A stretch of DNA of 13,222 nt, taken from assembly GCA_003573635.1 (NCBI GenBank), contig QUTJ01031596.1, forward strand, positions 1-13,222, written 5' to 3'. The notes beneath the pieces are model-generated. The model was not told the DNA's origin, did no database searches, and saw only the letters and a list, made by a program, of their open reading frames with translations. Made by a program: the position numbers and the translations under genes. This DNA is from Goniomonas avonlea. Its lineage: Eukaryota; Cryptophyceae; Goniomonadida; Goniomonadaceae. Below are positions 12,001-13,222 of this stretch, in pieces; the first letter of the stretch is position 1, and every line of letters begins with the position of its first letter.

Positions 12001-13198
12001 CCATCCTCCACCCTCCTCCCCCTCCACCCTCCTCTCCCTCCACCCCTCTCCCGCCAGCCCCTCGCGATGTACCTTACATGAACAGTCGAGATGAGATGCC
12101 TTGCGACCTCCCTCGTTCCACCGACTGACACTCAACCATCGCAACAGGCTGAAGTGCGCGGAGATTGTCTGTGAATATGTCACTCTCTTCTGCCTGATGC
12201 TCATCGCCATCAGCGACCGCCCTGGCGTAACCGATCCTCTTTTCGACGTCCTGATCATTGGCCTGATCCTGGTTGTGTTCCAGGCGCTGTTCCTGATCAC
12301 CTGGATCACGATCTTGATCATGATCGCCAAGCAGGGCTGGCTGGATCTTCGGAATGTCATTACTGTGCTTCGCAGGTTGAAGGCCGTGCAGGAGGCCAAA
12401 AAGCAAGGTCGCATGGCTGAGCTGGAGCCCAAGGTCCGTTACTCCCGCCACACCCCAGGGTTTTCGCGTTGCATTATCTCCTCCCTTCCCTCTCTCCCTC
12501 CCCCCTTCCCCCCCCCCGAGCCTGGCTCTCTGTTGTCCCCCCCTATGAGCCTGACTATCTGTTGTCGCAGGGCCTGACAGTGCACAGTGCTGCACTCGTG
12601 CACGCTTGGGTCGGCCGCTTCCGTGCCCGACAGCGGGCGTTGCAAGAGAAGCGTCGGGCGCAGGATGAAGACTGGGAGGTTACTTCTGATTACGGATACG
12701 CTGAGAGTGACCCAGGCCTCGCTAAGGTGCGCAGCTGGTGCCGCAGACCCTGTGATCTCTGTATGAATAGATCGGATGGTGCTCTGCGCGTAACTGGTGC
12801 TGCATACCCTGTGATCTCTGTATGAATAGCTCGGATTATGTTCTGCGCGTAGCTGGTGTCGCATGCCCTGTTATCTCTGTATGAATAGATCGGATGATGG
12901 GACTCCTGCTGACACACGCTGTGCCCAGCCCGGGAAAGGAAAGCCCGGCTACGAGCCGTGGGAGGGCGACAGCGATGCTCGATCCACTGGCTTCACCCCC
13001 GTGGGACACGACACCCGCCGAGGCTCCGGCGTTATTCCTCCCGAGACCTTTGGGGCAGGGTGGACTCTGCCCTTCCAGCAACCCAGGAAGCCTCGGCAGG
13101 CCATTCAGATCCTCGCACAGCCCAAGGTCCAGCAGCCGGAGCTCGAGTTCCCGTCTGGCCGGCGCAAGCCGGTGCGTGAGAACACTTGCAAGAGCTGA
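1..13198 (+). CDS. Giant IPT/TIG-repeat, GCC2/GCC3-stalk, multi-pass membrane protein (5' partial, 12 visible exons)
   Basis: Proposed coding join: <1-8114, 8465-8797, 8881-9135, 9242-9553, 9692-10129, 10223-10612, 11059-11255, 11529-11673, 11792-11928, 12148-12433, 12571-12726, 12929-13198 (TGA at 13196-13198). Each junction keeps the frame, uses GT-AG, and joins pieces that make sense as one protein, giving about 3,676 residues. The reading frame is open to the left edge (first full codon at base 3), so the true start and any signal peptide lie upstream; the GTG at 18 is not a start. Domain order: two N-terminal repeats, two Cys-rich modules, 14 IPT/TIG domains, an RRL-flanked linker segment, six more IPT domains, GCC2/GCC3-like Cys repeats, several membrane helices, and a basic tail. 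IPT/TIG domains are Ig-like folds, known outside cells in plexins and fibrocystin. A surface adhesion or receptor role is inference. Least certain: the limits of the intron at 11256-11528. Confidence 0.8.
3..515 (+). repeat. Two N-terminal ~85-residue repeats (GxxFGxxxYxGRxR...GTxCE...W type)
   Basis: Unit A (about 3-255) and unit B (about 280-515) align: SLTVVGAAFGTLEYTGRTRL against SITLQGGGFGSLDYSGRVRI, then GGTACEASSW against SGTPCEVTLW. Unit B next has TTVSCKAAAGV where unit A has SAIRSKTGVGV, so the second Cys of the pair is replaced by Ser in unit A. From memory, similar repeats with a G-x-CE-x3-W core occur in large surface proteins of several protist groups; I know no assigned function. 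Unit A sits at the window edge, so the array may be longer upstream. Confidence 0.6.
540..683 (+). other. Asn/Thr-rich glycosylation segment before Cys module 1
   Basis: This stretch of exon 1 encodes closely packed NxS/T sequons (NYT, NCT, NST, NST, NAT, NET, NGS, NST). It probably forms an extended, heavily N-glycosylated spacer. Sequon density is read directly from the translation; actual glycosylation is inferred from the extracellular setting. Confidence 0.55.
684..925 (+). other. Cys-rich module 1
   Basis: The translation has about 17 cysteines in 75 residues, starting at PCRNIT and including VCCNNTACCQPFTVC, with spacing CC-x4-CC-x5-C-x5-C-x4-C, and ending before VVAVNITVNIT. The same core recurs at about 1182-1370. 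I do not recognise the domain family. It is probably a disulfide-stabilised knot in the ectodomain. Confidence 0.55.
926..1175 (+). other. Mucin-like Thr/Ser/Pro linker between the Cys-rich modules
   Basis: The encoded stretch is dominated by Thr, Ser and Pro (PFSTQPPSTTTTPLSTTPPE) and then by Asn sequons (NAT, NAT, NGT, NGS, NET, NVT). No cysteine is present. This composition is typical of O- and N-glycosylated rigid spacers at cell surfaces; glycosylation itself is inferred. Confidence 0.6.
1176..1375 (+). other. Cys-rich module 2 (copy of module 1)
   Basis: The translation begins RCRDETLCQNISVCC and carries the core CC-x6-CC-x5-C-x6-C-x4-C, nearly the same spacing as module 1 (CC-x4-CC-x5-C-x5-C-x4-C). 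Both modules end in a short hydrophobic strand (VPLAVNL here, VVAVNI in module 1). This supports a duplicated module separated by the mucin-like linker. The family is not recognised. Confidence 0.55.
1450..5647 (+). repeat. First IPT/TIG array, 14 domains
   Basis: Fourteen consecutive units start at about 1450, 1741, 2026, 2294, 2579, 2855, 3198, 3488, 3767, 4064, 4391, 4724, 5012 and 5357. A typical unit reads [IV]xxxxPxGGPxxGGTxVTIxGxxF, then CKFG or CRFG, then a second Cys, then a (S/T/A)LNGQDY-like strand, then FxFY before the next domain. These are the hallmarks of the IPT/TIG Ig-like fold. Unit 5 has a weakened GGT strand (GATNMTTDGF), unit 9 has GSPVLDGAVIV, and unit 12 has CQFW in place of CKFG. 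The array makes a long extracellular rod. The units also follow a three-fold pattern described in the findings. Confidence 0.88.
5648..6463 (+). other. Bipartite non-IPT segment with RRL motifs flanking a low-complexity linker
   Basis: About 65 residues with a helix-then-strand look (FREEIAHIMLAKYNITFNIS, then LIITFRHK) end in GGLRRLLSS at about 5820-5847. A linker of roughly 130 residues follows, rich in Pro, Ser, Asp and Gly, with a repeated YPLGSQ at about 5941 and 5980 and acidic DDGRMEPDDDRIGPDEGPG. It ends in GGRRLHQTT near 6245, and a second half follows (YVMEIQVVDSPGVRATVIAE, then ALQDLFN). Helix/strand segments joined by an RRLL motif recur in large algal surface proteins and could form a SEA-like fold; this is inference. 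The linker may be a flexible hinge or a protease-sensitive site. Confidence 0.5.
8115..8134 (+). repeat. (GT)10 microsatellite forming the intron 1 donor
   Basis: Twenty bases of pure GT repeat directly follow the last codon of exon 1. Every second base pair is a potential GT donor, although only every third GT would keep the reading frame. Confidence 0.9.
8115..8464 (+). other. Intron 1 (350 bp, phase 0)
   Basis: The donor CAG|GTGTGT is the first base pair of a (GT)10 run. The acceptor is CCTGACACACAG|GTTATT, with TTAAT about 13 bases upstream as a possible branch site. In-frame stops begin at 8253, so the region is not coding throughout. I see no gene within it. Joining the flanks restores an IPT-to-IPT transition. 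Confidence 0.75.
8465..8797 (+). other. Exon 2: last IPT-like domain and start of the Cys stalk
   Basis: 111 codons in phase 0. The exon encodes an IPT-like unit (GGNLITIFGYNFRGD, YARFGANST) and a Cys cluster (VQCAHCPLSCSQ), then YKCPPGEYHDLN, the first of the CPxGxY-type stalk repeats. It is flanked by CACAG| and |GTAAGT, the best consensus donor in the gene. Confidence 0.8.
8798..8880 (+). other. Intron 2 (83 bp, phase 0)
   Basis: The donor is AAT|GTAAGT. A clear CTAAC at 8864-8868 lies 13 bases before the acceptor CCCTAG|ATGGAC. A stop in the read-through frame (TAA at 8822-8824) supports removal. Confidence 0.85.
8881..9135 (+). other. Exon 3: GCC2/GCC3-like repeats
   Basis: 85 codons, phase 0 at both ends, almost entirely CxxCxxG repeats. 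It begins MDVCKPC; this ATG is internal because the preceding exon encodes the start of the same repeat set. The donor follows the codon ATG at 9133-9135. Confidence 0.85.
9136..9241 (+). other. Intron 3 (106 bp, phase 0)
   Basis: The donor is ATG|GTACAA. CTGAC at 9227-9231 precedes the acceptor CGCAACAG|GTCCAG by 11 bases. The read-through frame stops at 9172-9174. Confidence 0.8.
9242..9553 (+). other. Exon 4: GCC2/GCC3-like repeats
   Basis: 104 codons, phase 0 at both ends. The Cys-rich repeats run from ACLPCAKHHF to ACTPCPDDQMYTKNFTLLQ. The read-through frame closes 12 bases past the donor (TGA at 9566-9568), so intron 4 must be removed to reach the membrane domain. Confidence 0.85.
9554..9691 (+). 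other. Intron 4 (138 bp, phase 0)
   Basis: The donor is CAG|GTGTGTGT and the acceptor is CACGCTGCCAG|GATTGC, with TTGAC 12 bases before the 3' end. It contains an A-rich stretch near 9580-9597 unlike the GC-rich exons. No gene is seen. Confidence 0.8.
9692..10129 (+). other. Exon 5: membrane-proximal Cys domain and first membrane helix
   Basis: 146 codons. The exon starts DCMCPSGFWRNVT and carries the last extracellular Cys-rich domain. A strongly hydrophobic helix follows at 10001-10069 (FVLLGVVLLVVGLAVLVIML). It ends with ATMKIGTSYVQ, which joins VVGSISDSYRVEIP of exon 6. A MKIxxSYxQVxxSI segment after the first helix is the usual layout in protist GCC2/GCC3 membrane proteins that I recognise. 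Confidence 0.85.
10130..10222 (+). other. Intron 5 (93 bp, phase 0, stop-free and a multiple of three)
   Basis: The donor is CAG|GTGAGT, close to consensus. TGAAC 10 bases from the end precedes the acceptor CGCTGGCAG|GTTGTT. The frame reads through without a stop and would add 31 residues. Splicing is preferred because it yields the family-like join SYVQ|VVGSISDSYRV. An acceptor at 10179 (CAATTAG) would shift the frame. Confidence 0.75.
10223..10612 (+). other. Exon 6: second and third membrane helices
   Basis: 130 codons in phase 0. It starts VVGSISDSYRVEIPGSLKEF, contains helices at 10367-10429 and 10490-10552, and ends in LREDYSLE. The Cys-containing extracellular or luminal loop GANCVALVKYTFYDR lies just before helix 2. 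Confidence 0.8.
10613..11058 (+). other. Intron 6 (446 bp, phase 0)
   Basis: The donor is GAG|GTGCGG. CTGAT at 11043-11047 lies 12 bases before the acceptor GGCGCCAG|TGCTAT. The frame from exon 6 stops at 10748-10750. The join gives DYSLE|CYDFLWWGYA, as expected for this kind of membrane domain. Inside, GTGCGAGTC occurs twice (about 10762 and 10782) as an imperfect ~20 bp direct repeat. I see no other gene in it. Confidence 0.7.
11059..11255 (+). other. Exon 7: fourth membrane helix
   Basis: The exon encodes CYDFLWWGYASLGFAMAFSF, then TLGLPMVLTLLLRKRHG and a charged stretch to GIVLDQ. The start at 11059 is fixed by an in-frame TGA at 11044-11046 just before it. The 3' end at 11255 (phase 2) is the best match but not certain. 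Confidence 0.7.
11256..11528 (+). other. Intron 7 (273 bp, phase 2, stop-free; limits uncertain)
   Basis: The donor is CAAAG|GTGCTC and the acceptor is CCAAACGCAG|AGAGAT. The inside is low-complexity (CTCGCTCG, CACACCCACACTCACAC) and translates to a His/Ser/Gln-rich string without domain character, which argues for an intron. Yet 273 is a multiple of three and no stop occurs, so retention as coding sequence is possible. It contains (CTCG)4.5 at 11344-11361. Confidence 0.5.
11529..11673 (+). other. Exon 8: charged helix and FLHDDYLDQFYYAEIIEIIRK motif
   Basis: The exon carries EMKERRQAEAVLVKHYLDKM and then the conserved FLxxxYxxxxYxxEIIEIIRK cytosolic motif. It ends at AAG|GTGTGT in phase 0. 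The Lys/Arg/Glu-rich helix before the motif is probably a coiled-coil-like insertion on the inner face of the membrane. Confidence 0.75.
11674..11791 (+). other. Intron 8 (118 bp, phase 0)
   Basis: The donor is AAG|GTGTGT. CCGAC lies 13 bases before the acceptor AGTACGCAG|GTGATG. A T-rich run (TTGCTTTTTTGCC, near 11740) is present. Splicing shifts from frame 1 to frame 2 of the window and continues the membrane domain without a stop. Confidence 0.8.
11792..11928 (+). other. Exon 9: membrane helix ending in WPY
   Basis: 45 codons plus two bases. The exon encodes VMLTSVAVTIGEY and the helix FGIMVLGIAFGIHLFIWPY, then RDNRNN. The last codon is split (TG|G, a Trp) with exon 10. Confidence 0.8.
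11929..12147 (+). other. Intron 9 (219 bp, phase 2) with C-rich tract
   Basis: The donor is TTG|GTGCGT. CTGAC at 12124-12128 or CTCAAC at 12131-12136 precedes the acceptor CGCAACAG|GCTGAA. The middle is a CT-rich minisatellite (11966-12062). Confidence 0.8.
11966..12062 (+). repeat. CT-rich minisatellite in intron 9
   Basis: Nearly pure pyrimidine (C-rich), with irregular short units around CCCATCCTCCTC and CCCTCCACCCTC. On the opposite strand it forms many runs of three or more G, which could fold as G-quadruplexes. Confidence 0.8.
12148..12433 (+). other. Exon 10: last membrane helices
   Basis: The exon completes the split Trp and encodes AEIVCEYVTLFCLMLIAISD, then a long helix VLIIGLILVVFQALFLITWI and beyond, then an amphipathic basic segment (LRRLKAVQEAKKQGRMAELE) leaving the membrane. 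It ends at AAG|GTCCGT in phase 0. Confidence 0.8.
12434..12570 (+). other. Intron 10 (137 bp, phase 0) with poly-C tract
   Basis: The donor GTCCGT is a weak match to consensus. CTGAC at 12551-12555 lies 16 bases before the acceptor GTTGTCGCAG|GGCCTG. A pyrimidine tract at about 12478-12517 ends in ten C. The read-through frame ends at 12575-12577. Confidence 0.75.
12571..12726 (+). other. Exon 11: basic cytosolic tail
   Basis: 52 codons in phase 0. The exon encodes HAWVGRFRARQRALQEKRRA, then acidic QDEDWEVTSDYGYAESDPG. It ends at AAG|GTGCGC. The stretch is probably an amphipathic basic helix followed by an acidic Tyr-containing patch on the inner side. No catalytic motif is seen. Confidence 0.7.
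12727..12928 (+). other. Intron 11 (202 bp, phase 0) with 57-59 bp tandem repeat
   Basis: The donor is AAG|GTGCGC. CTGAC at 12909-12913 lies 16 bases before the acceptor GCTGTGCCCAG|CCCGGG. In-frame stops inside (the frame closes at 12823-12825) support removal. Confidence 0.75.
12728..12902 (+). repeat. Three-copy 57-59 bp tandem repeat in intron 11
   Basis: Copies start at 12728, 12785 and 12844. All share TGCGC near the start and the core ATCTCTGTATGAATAG followed by TCGGAT. Copies 2 and 3 have a two-base gain (GCGCGTAACTGG or GCGCGTAGCTGG against GCGCAGCTGG). Copy 1 overlaps the splice donor. Confidence 0.9.
12929..13198 (+). other. Exon 12: Pro-rich C-terminal tail and stop codon
   Basis: 89 codons plus TGA at 13196-13198. 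The tail is Pro/Gly/Arg-rich (PGKGKPGYEPWEGDSDARST, PRKPRQAIQILAQPKVQQPE) and ends ENTCKS. No recognised domain is present; it is probably disordered. The open frame starting after the acceptor supports this as the last coding exon. Confidence 0.7.
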
Positions 13199-13222
13199 TA
13201 ACACTTGCAAGAGCTGATAACA
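13182..13222 (+). repeat. 19 bp tandem duplication over the stop codon
   Basis: ACACTTGCAAGAGCTGATA occurs at 13182-13200 and again at 13201-13219, followed by ACA, the start of a possible third copy. The first copy holds the gene's last codons and its TGA. The second lies in the presumed 3' UTR and may continue beyond the window. Confidence 0.9.

Larger units (their letters stand above)
10001..12325 (+). other. Multi-pass membrane domain (exons 5-10)
   Basis: Hydrophobic segments lie at about 10001-10069, 10367-10429, 10490-10552, 11068-11154, 11852-11908, 12176-12217 and 12248-12325. A weaker one begins exon 9 (VMLTSVAVTIG). That suggests about seven to eight helices, so the exact topology is uncertain. 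Recognisable landmarks are HPQVSTTVF in helix 3, LREDYSLE|CYDFLWWGYA at the exon 6-7 join, FTLGLPMVLTLLLRKR in helix 4, FLHDDYLDQFYYAEIIEIIRK before helix 5, and HLFIWPY at the end of helix 6. This order (D-Y-S, C-Y, G-x-P, xFLxxxY, EIIEIIRK, PY) is shared by protist stalk-plus-membrane proteins. Whether it is a channel, a transporter or a receptor cannot be decided from sequence alone. Confidence 0.75.

Noticed and set aside
12894-13217. Alternative 107-codon frame over the last exon
   Set aside because: It is a Ser/Arg-rich shadow. The frame ending at 13198 joins exon 11 in phase 0 through a good acceptor.

Overview
The window looks like one partial nuclear gene from a eukaryote, on the + strand, running from before base 1 to a stop codon at 13196-13198. 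The evidence for a eukaryote is a set of GT-AG introns inside one protein, each with a CTRAC-like branch-point motif close to its 3' end, and the type of protein encoded. The GC-rich coding sequence, the domain mixture and the simple-repeat introns suggest a unicellular alga or a heterotrophic flagellate. I cannot name a lineage from the sequence alone.

Layout of the gene. (1) Bases 1-8114 are one very long open exon whose start lies upstream. It encodes two copies of an N-terminal ~85-residue repeat, two related Cys-rich modules joined by a Thr/Pro/Asn-rich linker full of N-glycosylation sequons, a first array of 14 IPT/TIG (Ig-like) domains, a bipartite non-IPT segment with RRL motifs and a low-complexity linker, and five further IPT domains. 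(2) Bases 8465-9990 (exons 2-5) hold a twentieth IPT-like domain and then a GCC2/GCC3-type Cys-rich stalk. (3) Bases 10001-12433 (exons 5-10) encode a multi-pass membrane region. (4) Bases 12571-13198 (exons 11-12) encode a basic, Pro-rich tail. The model has 12 exons and 11 introns and gives about 3,676 visible residues.

The protein is best read as a giant cell-surface membrane protein: a large glycosylated ectodomain, a Cys-rich stalk, a polytopic membrane domain and a short tail inside the cell. An adhesion or sensing role is inferred from the architecture and is not shown. No second gene, RNA gene, transposon or CRISPR array is supported.

The most interesting signals are: a hidden three-domain (a-b-c) super-repeat in the first IPT array; introns found only in the 3' 40% of the gene, all with the same branch-point geometry; two introns that are multiples of three and free of stops, so could be retained; a (GT)10 microsatellite forming the first 5' splice site; and a 57-59 bp tandem repeat that starts at the last 5' splice site.
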